Of a stretch of 64,000 nt of DNA, positions 54,112 to 62,199 are shown piece by piece. Each line of letters starts with the position of its first letter. Positions within the stretch are counted from its first letter, which is position 1. The DNA is from Bog-756 sp963756515 (GTDB lineage: Bacteria > Actinomycetota > Acidimicrobiia > Acidimicrobiales > RAAP-2), in assembly GCA_963756515.1 (NCBI GenBank), contig CAVWNV010000007.1, positions 62,001 through 126,000 of the forward strand. Reading direction: 5' to 3'. A program made the position numbers and the translations under genes. The notes under the pieces were generated by a model. The model searched no databases, was not told the origin of the DNA, and worked only from the letters and a program-made list of their open reading frames with translations.

Positions 54112-55506
54112 ATGGACCAGTCGAAGAACATCAGAACTCGTAGCCCGCGCCAGGTCACCTGGCGTCAGCGTGGCCTGGCGCTCGGTTCCCTCGGTTGCGG
54201 TCTTCTCCTCACCGTGGCTCTGGTCGTTTTCGGCCTCCGCAATCTGGGGTATCTCGTCCTTGCCCTTGCCGGTCTATGCCTCGCGGTTGGCGGTCTTTGG
54301 TGGGTGGTGACCGAGCGGGCACCGCGTAGAGGCTTCGGAATGGCCGGCGCCGTCGTCGGTGTGATCCTGATGGTCCTGGCCATCGTCTGGGTGACACCCA
54401 GCGCTGATCGACCGCTGCTCCGCCTTGTGCTGCTGGCCGTGCTCCTGGGAGGCACCGTCGGCCTGGGCAGGACTGCACTCAGGCACGATCTCCATGAGCA
54501 GGACGCTCGTCGACCGGTTTCGGTCAAACGCCCTGACCACCCTGTTCTGATCTGCAACCCATGGTCGGGCGGGGGCAAAGTGGCCACGTTCGGTCTTGTC
54601 GATCTGGCCAAGGATCTCGGAGTCGAGGTGGTCATGCTCGATCATGGCCTCGACCTCGAGCGACTGGCACGGGACGCCATCGCGAACGGGGCCGACTGTT
54701 TGGGCATGGCCGGTGGGGACGGCTCCCAAGCTCTCGTGGCCTCCATCGCCATCGAGCACGGTCTTCCCTTCGTATGCGTTTCGGCCGGAACACGAAACCA
54801 TTTCGCTCAGGACCTCGGGATCGACCGGGAAGATCCCCGTCTCGGTCTCCGTGCTTTTAGCGATGGCATCGAGCGCCGGATCGACTACGCCACTGTCGGG
54901 AACCGACTCTTCGTAAACAACGTGTCCCTCGGCATCTATGCGACGATCGTTCATCAGGAGGGATACCGAGAAGCCAAGTCCGAGACCACCAGGGCCATGT
55001 TGCCCGAGATGCTTGGCCGTACACAGGAGCCGTTCGACCTCCAGTTCACCGAGCCAAACGGCATCGAAGTTGATGGTGCCTTCTTGCTCCAGGTATCCAA
55101 CAATCCCTACGTCCTGGGCGCGACCCTCGACGCGTCGCAGCGCCGACGACTGGACACCGGGACGCTCGGGATTGTGGCCATCTCGGCACGATCGGGGAGC
55201 GAGGCGGCCCAGGTGTTCGCTCTCTCCGCTCTGGGCCAACGCCGTCGGAGCCGGTACTGGCACGAGTTCACCGCCGTCCAATTCGAGGTTCGGTCTCGGT
55301 CGGGACAGGTTTTCGCTGGCGTCGACGGTGAGGCACTAGAACTTCCGACGCCATTGGAGTTCCAGATCCATCCGCGGGGACTGCACCTGCTGGTCCCGGC
55401 GGGGAACCTCAGTGCTGCCGAGCGACGTCGGGCACGGGGTATCTCGGTCGCCGATCTGGTCGCCATCGCTCGTGGCATCGACCCGCTAACCGCCTCGAGG
55501 AGCTGA
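54112..55506 (+). CDS. membrane-anchored diacylglycerol/sphingosine-kinase-type lipid kinase
   Basis: A 464-residue protein. ATG 54112 has GGAGA with good spacing; the frame is open from 53,944 but the extension covers the PAP2 relic. Three to four hydrophobic segments fill residues 15-120. The DAGK catalytic domain follows: VLICNPWSGGGKVATF, MAGGDGSQALVASIAIEHGL and VSAGTRNHFAQDLGI, equivalent to the NPxSG, GGDGT and GTxNDFA motifs. The last has His where Asp is usual (NHFA). RIDYATVGNRLFVNNVSLGI and FAGVDGEALELPTPLEFQI are the C-terminal YegS-like blocks. Probably phosphorylates a membrane lipid. Confidence 0.85.
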   Translation: MDQSKNIRTRSPRQVTWRQRGLALGSLGCGLLLTVALVVFGLRNLGYLVLALAGLCLAVGGLWWVVTERAPRRGFGMAGAVVGVILMVLAIVWVTPSADRPLLRLVLLAVLLGGTVGLGRTALRHDLHEQDARRPVSVKRPDHPVLICNPWSGGGKVATFGLVDLAKDLGVEVVMLDHGLDLERLARDAIANGADCLGMAGGDGSQALVASIAIEHGLPFVCVSAGTRNHFAQDLGIDREDPRLGLRAFSDGIERRIDYATVGNRLFVNNVSLGIYATIVHQEGYREAKSETTRAMLPEMLGRTQEPFDLQFTEPNGIEVDGAFLLQVSNNPYVLGATLDASQRRRLDTGTLGIVAISARSGSEAAQVFALSALGQRRRSRYWHEFTAVQFEVRSRSGQVFAGVDGEALELPTPLEFQIHPRGLHLLVPAGNLSAAERRRARGISVADLVAIARGIDPLTASRS

Positions 55507-55646
55507 ACCCCAGTTTCCACCCTGTTTGCAGGACCGGAGGACCTCGTTCTTGAGGGAGATCCTCGACCCGAATCACGGCAGACGCCAGGGCACCCAGGTG
55601 AGTGCACCGCTCGGCCCAGCAGCCATGACCGCCGTCGATCCGTCGG

Positions 55647-55925
55647 CTAGGGCCACTCGTGTCGGAGATGATCCGGATCACGGGCTTCACGAACGCCCGC
55701 GCTGATGGTGATTCCACCGATGAACGCATAGAACACCCACGGGAGCGAGAATCCTGCTGTTAGTTGGAGCGTCAGCGGCAACGCGAAGAGCACGACAAGT
55801 CCTGCGGCGATACGCCCCAGAGTGCCGCGGTTCCAACGGGAGCGAGCTCGACGACGCTCATGAGGCCACGCCGTTTCCAGGACTTCGTCGACTGCATCCC
55901 TGAGATCCTCATCGGAGAATGACAT
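55647..55925 (-). CDS. small membrane protein of unknown function
   Basis: A 92-residue protein from ATG 55925, which has AAGAG six bases upstream; ATG 55931 is the alternative. SDEDLRDAVDEVLETAWP is an acidic helix, followed by a basic stretch RRRARSRWNRG and two hydrophobic segments (IAAGLVVLFALPLTLQLTAG and LPWVFYAFIGGITISAGV). The arrangement suggests a two-helix membrane protein with a cytoplasmic N-terminal helix. No family recognised. Last gene inside the element. Confidence 0.6.
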   Translation of the reverse strand: MSFSDEDLRDAVDEVLETAWPHERRRARSRWNRGTLGRIAAGLVVLFALPLTLQLTAGFSLPWVFYAFIGGITISAGVREARDPDHLRHEWP

Positions 55926-56071
55926 TGGCATCTCTTGTCTTATCGCCGATGATCATCGGGTACAAGCGGAGTGGCCCCGTGGTTGCAACTCTTCACTGAC
56001 AGGTGCCCGGAGGTGCCATTCATCGGTCAGCTGGGCCAACCCTTGGTGACATTTGGCCCTACTGCCCCCAT

Positions 56072-56088
56072 CGGTCGGAGGCCGACCG
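56072..56088. other. hairpin near the right end of the element
   Basis: CGGTCGG-AGG-CCGACCG forms a 7-bp stem with a 3-base loop seven bases inside the right attachment repeat. It could be a terminator or a recombination-associated structure. Confidence 0.4.
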
Positions 56089-56094
56089 CATGAG

Positions 56095-56112
56095 CCGTTG
56101 AGCTAGGGGCGC
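56095..56112. repeat. putative attachment site, right copy (tRNA-Lys 5' end fragment)
   Basis: ccgttgagctaggggcgc, identical to 50319-50336 and in the same orientation. The rest of a tRNA is not present beside it, so it is a fragment and not a second tRNA gene. Confidence 0.75.
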
Positions 56113-56169
56113 CCGGGCCGCATAAGTCCAGATCAGATAGGCGTCAACGTTCTCGTGGGGCCGGTCGGT

Positions 56170-57435
56170 TCAGGGAATGGGAGGATCACACTTGGCCGGC
56201 AGATCGGTCGGGGCCGGGGTCAGACCCAGTCGCCACGACAGCCAGGGCAGCGAGATCCTGAACGCTGCGGCCCAGAAGATGAAGGAGTGGTCACCGGGCG
56301 GTGTGGTCACGCAGACCTGTATCCCGGCCTTCTTGGCCAGACCGGACAACTGCTGGACCGCAGCCGCCGGTTGGGGATCCTGTTGACCGGCGGTGAACCA
56401 ACCGGCCGACCCCGCGTACTTGTTGGTGGTGAGCAGGTGGACCGGATTGTGGGCCTCGTAATTCTCGCTCGACCCCCGGTAGAGCTGGGCAATTGTCTGC
56501 TGCTCGTTATCGTTCTCATAGGTCGGCGACGCGTAGCCCGAATAGGAGGCGAAGGTCGAGAAGGTCTTGGGATTACGCAGGGCCAGCATGGTGGCGCACG
56601 TCCCACCGTCGGACAGCCCGGCCACCGCCATCGAGTGCTTCCCGATGGCGGCGTTGAAGTTGGCCTGCATGAAGTTGGGGACGTCCTGGATCAGGTAGGT
56701 CTCGGCGTTCCCGAACACACTGTTGGAACACTCGGAGTCGCTGGTCTTGTCGCCGTTGTTGTCCGGTATCACCAGGATGGGGGCCAGGCCGTGGTGCCGA
56801 TCGGCGAAGGCCGAGGCCGTGGTGTCCGCGTAGCCGGCCCGGGTCCAGTCGGAGGGCTGACCGGGCACGCCGGCGATCAGCTCGATGAGCGGGAGTTGGG
56901 GCTCGGGGTTCTTGAACCAGGCCGGCGGTAGGTAGACGTAGGCCGGCTGGGCCTGGAACTTGGAGACCGTCCCCGGGATGTTGATGGCCAAGGTCTCGCC
57001 GTGATCAGGGAGCTTCCCGGTCCGTCGGACCTGGTCCCGGATCTTCTGCAGCGCCGGCAGGTTGGTGAAGTTGGCGGCGTCCTTCCCCAGCAGCCGGTCC
57101 AGGGTCGGGTAGTAGTCGTAGCTCTTGTTGATCACCGTGAACGCGGCGATCACGGTGAAGACCAGAGCGATGACGGAGAAGGTCCGGAGCACCCAGTGGG
57201 CCCGGGTCCAGCCGGTCACGATGATCACCACCGAGAACCACAGCAGCCAGGCCCAGAGGTAGAACGATTCGGGGAACTCGGCCGGAACCAGGTTGAACAC
57301 GTGGATGGCCACCGCGGTGAGGACGGTCAGCACGAAGCTGACGGGAATGCCGATCGGCAGCTGCCACTTCCACGCCCCGTCGTGCCAACCCACGGAGAGA
57401 ACCACCGCCGCGATGGCGACGACAACTACTGTCAC
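56170..57435 (-). CDS. membrane-anchored esterase, paralogue of the gene at 46,374
   Basis: A 421-residue protein from GTG 57435. It has N-terminal hydrophobic segments, then PAYVYLPPAWF, AGVPGQPSDW, and the nucleophile motif VAGLSDGGTCATMLAL; PPGDHSFIFWAAAF has the likely His. Collinear with the protein at 46,374-47,666. The paralogue begins VNVSIVSGWLPLVV; the matching segment here (VNIDLITGWFP) lies upstream of GTG 57435 in the same frame but its first codon is GTC, not GTG. The translated start may therefore have moved downstream, shortening the first membrane helix. Divergent from lysS (about 145 bases). Confidence 0.82.
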   Translation of the reverse strand: MTVVVVAIAAVVLSVGWHDGAWKWQLPIGIPVSFVLTVLTAVAIHVFNLVPAEFPESFYLWAWLLWFSVVIIVTGWTRAHWVLRTFSVIALVFTVIAAFTVINKSYDYYPTLDRLLGKDAANFTNLPALQKIRDQVRRTGKLPDHGETLAINIPGTVSKFQAQPAYVYLPPAWFKNPEPQLPLIELIAGVPGQPSDWTRAGYADTTASAFADRHHGLAPILVIPDNNGDKTSDSECSNSVFGNAETYLIQDVPNFMQANFNAAIGKHSMAVAGLSDGGTCATMLALRNPKTFSTFASYSGYASPTYENDNEQQTIAQLYRGSSENYEAHNPVHLLTTNKYAGSAGWFTAGQQDPQPAAAVQQLSGLAKKAGIQVCVTTPPGDHSFIFWAAAFRISLPWLSWRLGLTPAPTDLPAKCDPPIP

Positions 57436-57581
57436 CGGAAACCATCCGGTGATCAGATCGATGTTGACGGCGAGGGATCTGGCGAATTCCGTTTGCCTAA
57501 GATAGCCAGCACGGCGCAGGTGGGCGGGGACTGGTTGATCAGGGACCGACCGGCCGAAGAGCGAGGGAAGTGGGCGTCATC

Positions 57582-59102
57582 GTGACAGACGAGTCCGATT
57601 CGAATGGACAGGAGACGGACGCACGGACACTCGATGCGCTGAGCGCCGACCGCCGGAAGAAGCGAAATGTACTGGCCGGGCAGGGCATCGATCCCTACCC
57701 GTCGCGGTTCGACCGGACGGACACCGCGTCCGAACTCCACCGGCGCCACGACGGTCTGGCCGCCGATGTCCGGACCGGTGAGACGGTTCGCATGGCCGGG
57801 CGCCTCACCAGCATCCGGGGACACGGTCGGCTCTCGTTCGCCACCCTCCAGGATGTGTCCGGGTCCATCCAGCTCCTCATGCAGGAGTCGGTGCTCTCCG
57901 AACAGGCCAAACTGGTCCTGGCCAACGTGGACCTGGGCGACTGGATCGGCGCCGACGGTGAGGCCGTCACCAGTCGACGCGGGGAGCTCTCGGTCGATGT
58001 CCGCGACCTGTGGCTGCTGTCCAAGGCGCTGCGACCGCTGCCGGACAAGTGGCACGGCCTGACCGCCACCGACACCCGCTACCGCCAGCGGGAGGTCGAC
58101 CTCCTGGCCAACCCGGACAGCCGCCGGGTGTTCGACATCCGGTTCAAGGCGATCGCCGCCCTCCGCCGGCAGTTGGTCTCGGAGGAGTTCGTCGAGGTCG
58201 ACACCCCGATACTCCAACCTCAGGCCGGCGGAGCCCTGGCCCGACCGTTCATGACCCACGCCAACGCGCTCGACATCGATCTCAGTCTGCGGATCGCTCC
58301 CGAGCTCTATCTGAAGCGCCTGGTGGTGGGGGGCTACGAGCGGGTGTTCGAGATGGCGCGCAACTTCCGCAACGAGGGCGTGGACACCCGCCACAGCCCC
58401 GAGTTCACCGCACTCGAGGCCTATCGGGCCTTCGGCGACGTCACCGACGGCATGGACCTGACCGAACGCCTCATCGTCGAGGCGGCCCGGTCGGCGACCG
58501 GGCGGATGACGTTCACCGTGGGGGAACGGGCCGTCGACCTGACCCCCCCGTGGCCGCGCCGGCAACTGTTGGACTGGCTCGAGGAGAAGGTGGGGAGGCG
58601 ACTGCACCCCGACGACCCGGTGGCCGACGTCCGCTCGGTGTGCGAGCAGTTCGGCGTGGACTTCCTGCCCGAGTGGGATTCGGGGAAGCTCATCTTCGAG
58701 CTCTACGACACCATCCTGCTGCCCACGGTGGTGGACCCGGTGTTCGTCTGCGGCTTCCCGGTCTCGGTGTCGCCCCTGGCCCGTCGGACACACGACGACC
58801 CGACGCTGGCCGACCGGTTCGAGTTGGCCATCGATGCCAAGGAGTTCGCCAACGGCTACAGCGAGCTCAACATCCCCGAGGAGCAACAGGATCGCTTCCG
58901 GGTCGAGGCCGATGCGGTCGCCCGGGGCGACCTCGAGGCCCATCCCGCCGATGTGGCCTTCATCCGGGCCCTCGAATACGGCCTCCCGCCCACCTCGGGA
59001 ATCGGTATCGGCGTCGACCGGCTGGTCATGTTGTTGGCCGAGGTGGAGGCCATCCGGGATGTGATCCTCTTCCCCATGATGCGGCCCGAGGCCGGCAGTT
59101 GA
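57582..59102 (+). CDS. lysS: lysine--tRNA ligase, class II
   Basis: A 506-residue protein from GTG 57582 (GTG 57570 also possible, with GAGGGA directly before it). VRMAGRLTSIRGHGRLSFAT is the OB-fold anticodon-binding part. Class II motifs: RRQLVSEEFVEVDTPIL (motif 1), FEMARNFRNEGVDTRHSPEF (motif 2) and GIGIGVDRLVMLLAE (motif 3, Arg). EFANGYSELNIPEEQ is a lysine-specific block. It charges tRNA-Lys. The next gene starts inside its stop codon, so Lys-tRNA synthesis is directly coupled to an MprF-type enzyme. In mycobacteria the same two functions are fused in LysX, so this may be the lipid-lysylation copy and not the housekeeping one. Confidence 0.9.
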   Translation: MTDESDSNGQETDARTLDALSADRRKKRNVLAGQGIDPYPSRFDRTDTASELHRRHDGLAADVRTGETVRMAGRLTSIRGHGRLSFATLQDVSGSIQLLMQESVLSEQAKLVLANVDLGDWIGADGEAVTSRRGELSVDVRDLWLLSKALRPLPDKWHGLTATDTRYRQREVDLLANPDSRRVFDIRFKAIAALRRQLVSEEFVEVDTPILQPQAGGALARPFMTHANALDIDLSLRIAPELYLKRLVVGGYERVFEMARNFRNEGVDTRHSPEFTALEAYRAFGDVTDGMDLTERLIVEAARSATGRMTFTVGERAVDLTPPWPRRQLLDWLEEKVGRRLHPDDPVADVRSVCEQFGVDFLPEWDSGKLIFELYDTILLPTVVDPVFVCGFPVSVSPLARRTHDDPTLADRFELAIDAKEFANGYSELNIPEEQQDRFRVEADAVARGDLEAHPADVAFIRALEYGLPPTSGIGIGVDRLVMLLAEVEAIRDVILFPMMRPEAGS

Positions 59103-62065
59103 CCGACCGGGCCGAGGAGGCGGCCGTCATCGGTGCGCCCCCGGCGACCGAGGAGCCGGCGGTCGAGGTCGACGAGGACCGGCCCACGTTGTCGCTCATC
59201 GCCGAGGAGGTCGAACTCGAGCTGCCGGCGGGGAGCCGGACGGTGATCGTCAGCGATCTCCACCTCCCCACCGTGGCCACGCCGACCTCCAACGAGGTGG
59301 CGGAGGAACTGGCCGGGATCCTTGCCACCATGACCGGTCCGGCCGCCTTCGTGATCGCCGGGGACGGGTTCGAGATGCTGGCCGGGCCCCCGGACGTGGA
59401 CAAGATCCTCGATGCCCATCCCCAGTTGACCGAGGCCGTCAGCGGGTTCGCGGCCGGACCCGACCACCACGTGGTGGTCCTGTCCGGAAACCACGACGGC
59501 CAGCTGGCATGGGACGGCACCGCCACCGGTGTTCTGCAGGACCGGCTGGGCGTCGAGCTGTTCGCCCTGAGTTGCAACCTGGTGGTGGCGACCGATCGCG
59601 GGCCCCAGCGGGTCCGGCTGGTCCACGGCAACCAGACCGACCCCTACAACACCTTCGAGGACCCGTGGTCACCGGTGGACACGCCGTTCGGCCACCACGT
59701 GGTGCGCGACCTCCTACCCGAGGTGGAATCCCGCCAATCATCGGGCTCACTCCTCGAGGGGGTGCAGTGGCTGGACGGCGACATCGCCGACTTCATCGGC
59801 TCGCGCCTCTTCTACCGCAAGATCGTGGGGAAGCTGTGGTTGGTGGCCGTCCCGTTCGTGGCCATTCTCCTCCTCCGGCTCATGACCTTCCTGCCCGGGG
59901 TCCGTCAGCTCCTGCACCACCACGCCCAGCGGTGGCTGCTGGGCTTCGGCCTGCTGGTGGCCTTCATCATCGTGGTGGCGGCGGTGGCGGCGGGGGCCAC
60001 CCTGCTCCGGGTCAACCGGGCGCTGCGGGAGACGGCCGTCAGTGATCGCTCCGATCCGGCCAGTCACAACGGGTCGGCCCGGGCCGAGGCGGCGCGGCTG
60101 GTCACGAAGGGCTACGCCGGCCTCGTGTCCGGGCACACCCACGAGCCCGAGCTGTCGGTGGTGGGCACCGGGTTCTACGCCAACACCGGAAGTGGTGTGG
60201 CATCGGTGGCGGGCCGGCCGTCTCGGTTCCGCCTGCCCCACCCCTTCGTCACCCTGCACCGCTTCTCCTACGTCGAGATCCAGGGCGGCGCCGTGCTCGG
60301 CGTGAAGCTGTTTCTGCGCGAGGTGCCGGTCCGGTCGCCCGTCCTCCTGGAACGGCTGGCCCTGGCCCCCGGCAAGGTGGACATGTCCACCACGGCCCTG
60401 GCCGGCGCCCTGCCCAACGGCCCGACCTGGCCGCTGGACGCGTCGGGTCTCCGGCGGTTCGTCGTCCGTCGTCGTGTGCGTCGGGTGGCGGCCGGGATCC
60501 TCCTCATCTCGGGCGTCCTGAACGTGGTCTTCGCCGCGCTCTGGCCCATCACCGGTACCCGGTCGGTGGACCACTGGCTCCCGTTCGGGGTCCACCCGCT
60601 GTCCGTGGTGGAAGCCCTGGTGGCCGGGCTGGCCATGGTGGCCCTGGCCCGGGGGATCCGGCGTGGGCTCCGTCCGGTGTGGTGGGCCACCATCGCGCTG
60701 TTCCTGGTCACGACGGGAGACCGGCTGGTTCAGGGTCGCCCGCCCCAGGGGTCCACGCTCGGACTGCTCTTCACCCTGTGGCTGCTTCTGGAGCACCAGC
60801 ATTTCCGGGTCAAGCCGAGCGGGGTCAACCGCCTGTTCATCGGGGCCGCCGCGGCCGGACTGGTCGTCATCGCCGGCACCGCCGGGGTCGGCAATCTGTT
60901 GGGCGTCGGGCATCGCCAGCACTTCGACGTGGTCTTCCTCCTGGTCGTGGTGGCCGTGCTCGTGGCCCTGCTGTTGGTGGCGGTGCCGGGGCGGGAGTCG
61001 CGCCGGACCGGGTCGGCCCGCGAGGAGGCCTTCGAGCGGGCCCGCGGCATCATCGAGCAGCACGGCGGCGACACGCTCGACTACTTCGCCCTGCGGGACG
61101 ACAAGTCGTGGTTCTTCACCGGGGAGTCGCTCGTGGCCTACTCGGTGATCAACGGCGTGATGCTGGTGTCGCCGGATCCCATCGGACCGCCGGCGGACCG
61201 GGCCGAGGTGTGGTCGGATGTGATGGACATGGCCCAGGCCAACGGTTGGCAGCCCTCGGTGCTGGCCGCCTCGCAGTCGTGGCTGCCGGTCTACCGGGCC
61301 TCGGGCCTGGTCGACCACTACATCGGCGACGAGGCCATCGTCGACGCCAGCCGGTTCTCCCTCAAGGGCAAGTCGATGAAGTCCCTGAGAGGCGCCTACA
61401 ACCGGATCCGGAAGGCCGGTTGCACGGTGCAGTGCTTCGACTCGGCCGACGACATCCCGGCCGAGGTCCGGACCCAGCTGCTCGAGCTCATGACCGAGAC
61501 CAGGCAGGGCGAGGCCGAACGCGGATACTCCATGACACTGAGCAGAATCTTCGATCCCAGGGACCAGGGCCTGCTCCTGGCGGTGTGCTTCGGGCCCGAC
61601 GGCAGCCCGATGGCCTTCAACCAGTACGTGCCGGCCGCCGAAGTCGACGGGTTCTCCCTCGACCTGATGAGGCGGACCAACGACCCCGACGCGCCCAACG
61701 GTCTCACCGACTTCGTGATCATCGAGACCTTGCAGTGGATGGCCGGCCGGGGTCTGCGGGGGCTGGGCCTCAATTTCGCCACCATGCGGGCGGTCGTGGC
61801 CGGCGAGGCCGGAGACGGTCCCTGGACCCACCTGGAGCGCAACGTACTGCACCGGTTCAGCGAGACCCTGCAGATCGAATCGCTGTGGCGGTTCAACCAG
61901 AAGTACGACCCCATGTGGAATCCCCGGTATGTGGTCACCGGGCCCTTCCTCCCGCTGGCCCGGAGCAGCCTGGCCATCGCCAGGGCCGAGGCCGTCACCG
62001 AGATCCCCGTGGTCGGGTCCCTGCTGAAGACCCACGAGCCCGCGCCCACCGGCGACCGCGACTGA
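59099..62065 (+). CDS. metallophosphoesterase fused to MprF-type aminoacyl-phosphatidylglycerol synthase domain
   Basis: A 988-residue protein from TTG 59099, which overlaps the lysS stop as TTGA; no ATG or GTG is better placed. Residues 45-350 are a calcineurin-type phosphoesterase with VSDLHLP (Asp53, His55), AGDGFE (Asp89), SGNHDGQ (Asn131, His132), VHGNQTD (His177) and SGHTHEP (346-348). Two membrane helices (about 247-263 and 281-303) interrupt this domain. Four or more helices follow (465-630). The C-terminal 350 residues are a DUF2156/LPG-synthase domain (DYFALRDDKSWFFTGESLVA, GLGLNFATMRAVVAGEAG). It would transfer Lys from Lys-tRNA to a phospholipid and cleave a phosphoester, perhaps on the same lipid. 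Confidence 0.87.
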   Translation: MTDRAEEAAVIGAPPATEEPAVEVDEDRPTLSLIAEEVELELPAGSRTVIVSDLHLPTVATPTSNEVAEELAGILATMTGPAAFVIAGDGFEMLAGPPDVDKILDAHPQLTEAVSGFAAGPDHHVVVLSGNHDGQLAWDGTATGVLQDRLGVELFALSCNLVVATDRGPQRVRLVHGNQTDPYNTFEDPWSPVDTPFGHHVVRDLLPEVESRQSSGSLLEGVQWLDGDIADFIGSRLFYRKIVGKLWLVAVPFVAILLLRLMTFLPGVRQLLHHHAQRWLLGFGLLVAFIIVVAAVAAGATLLRVNRALRETAVSDRSDPASHNGSARAEAARLVTKGYAGLVSGHTHEPELSVVGTGFYANTGSGVASVAGRPSRFRLPHPFVTLHRFSYVEIQGGAVLGVKLFLREVPVRSPVLLERLALAPGKVDMSTTALAGALPNGPTWPLDASGLRRFVVRRRVRRVAAGILLISGVLNVVFAALWPITGTRSVDHWLPFGVHPLSVVEALVAGLAMVALARGIRRGLRPVWWATIALFLVTTGDRLVQGRPPQGSTLGLLFTLWLLLEHQHFRVKPSGVNRLFIGAAAAGLVVIAGTAGVGNLLGVGHRQHFDVVFLLVVVAVLVALLLVAVPGRESRRTGSAREEAFERARGIIEQHGGDTLDYFALRDDKSWFFTGESLVAYSVINGVMLVSPDPIGPPADRAEVWSDVMDMAQANGWQPSVLAASQSWLPVYRASGLVDHYIGDEAIVDASRFSLKGKSMKSLRGAYNRIRKAGCTVQCFDSADDIPAEVRTQLLELMTETRQGEAERGYSMTLSRIFDPRDQGLLLAVCFGPDGSPMAFNQYVPAAEVDGFSLDLMRRTNDPDAPNGLTDFVIIETLQWMAGRGLRGLGLNFATMRAVVAGEAGDGPWTHLERNVLHRFSETLQIESLWRFNQKYDPMWNPRYVVTGPFLPLARSSLAIARAEAVTEIPVVGSLLKTHEPAPTGDRD

Positions 62066-62199
62066 TCGCTGGCCGCCGGCGCCGGACAGGGCCGGGTGTG
62101 AGGCAGCCGGGCCGGCCGGGCCGATCACCTCCGTCTGCGTATCATGAAGCGCACGGGCAAGCATCACCGTCGTACGATCGAGCCCAGGGGGGCTGGTCA

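Larger units (their letters stand above)
50319..56112. mobile_element. putative decayed integrative element at tRNA-Lys
   Basis: About 5.8 kb bounded by two exact 18-bp direct repeats of the tRNA-Lys 5' end. Just inside the left repeat is a broken integrase N-terminus reading away from the tRNA. Sampled lines inside have about 58-62% G+C, against about 65-73% outside. Cargo: SulP transporter, metallophosphoesterase, PAP2 relic, lipid kinase and a small membrane protein. No intact integrase, excisionase or replication gene is present, so it can no longer move by itself. Integration at a tRNA 5' end is less common than at the 3' end, so exact boundaries are inferred. Confidence 0.65.

Noticed and set aside
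56095..56112. A second tRNA-Lys gene
   Set aside because: Only the first 18 bases match; no anticodon or T-arm follows, so it is an attachment-type fragment.
58010..59098. Upstream extension of the MprF-fusion frame inside lysS
   Set aside because: The frame is open for about 1.1 kb but overlaps lysS completely and lacks conserved content; TTG 59099 is the sensible start.
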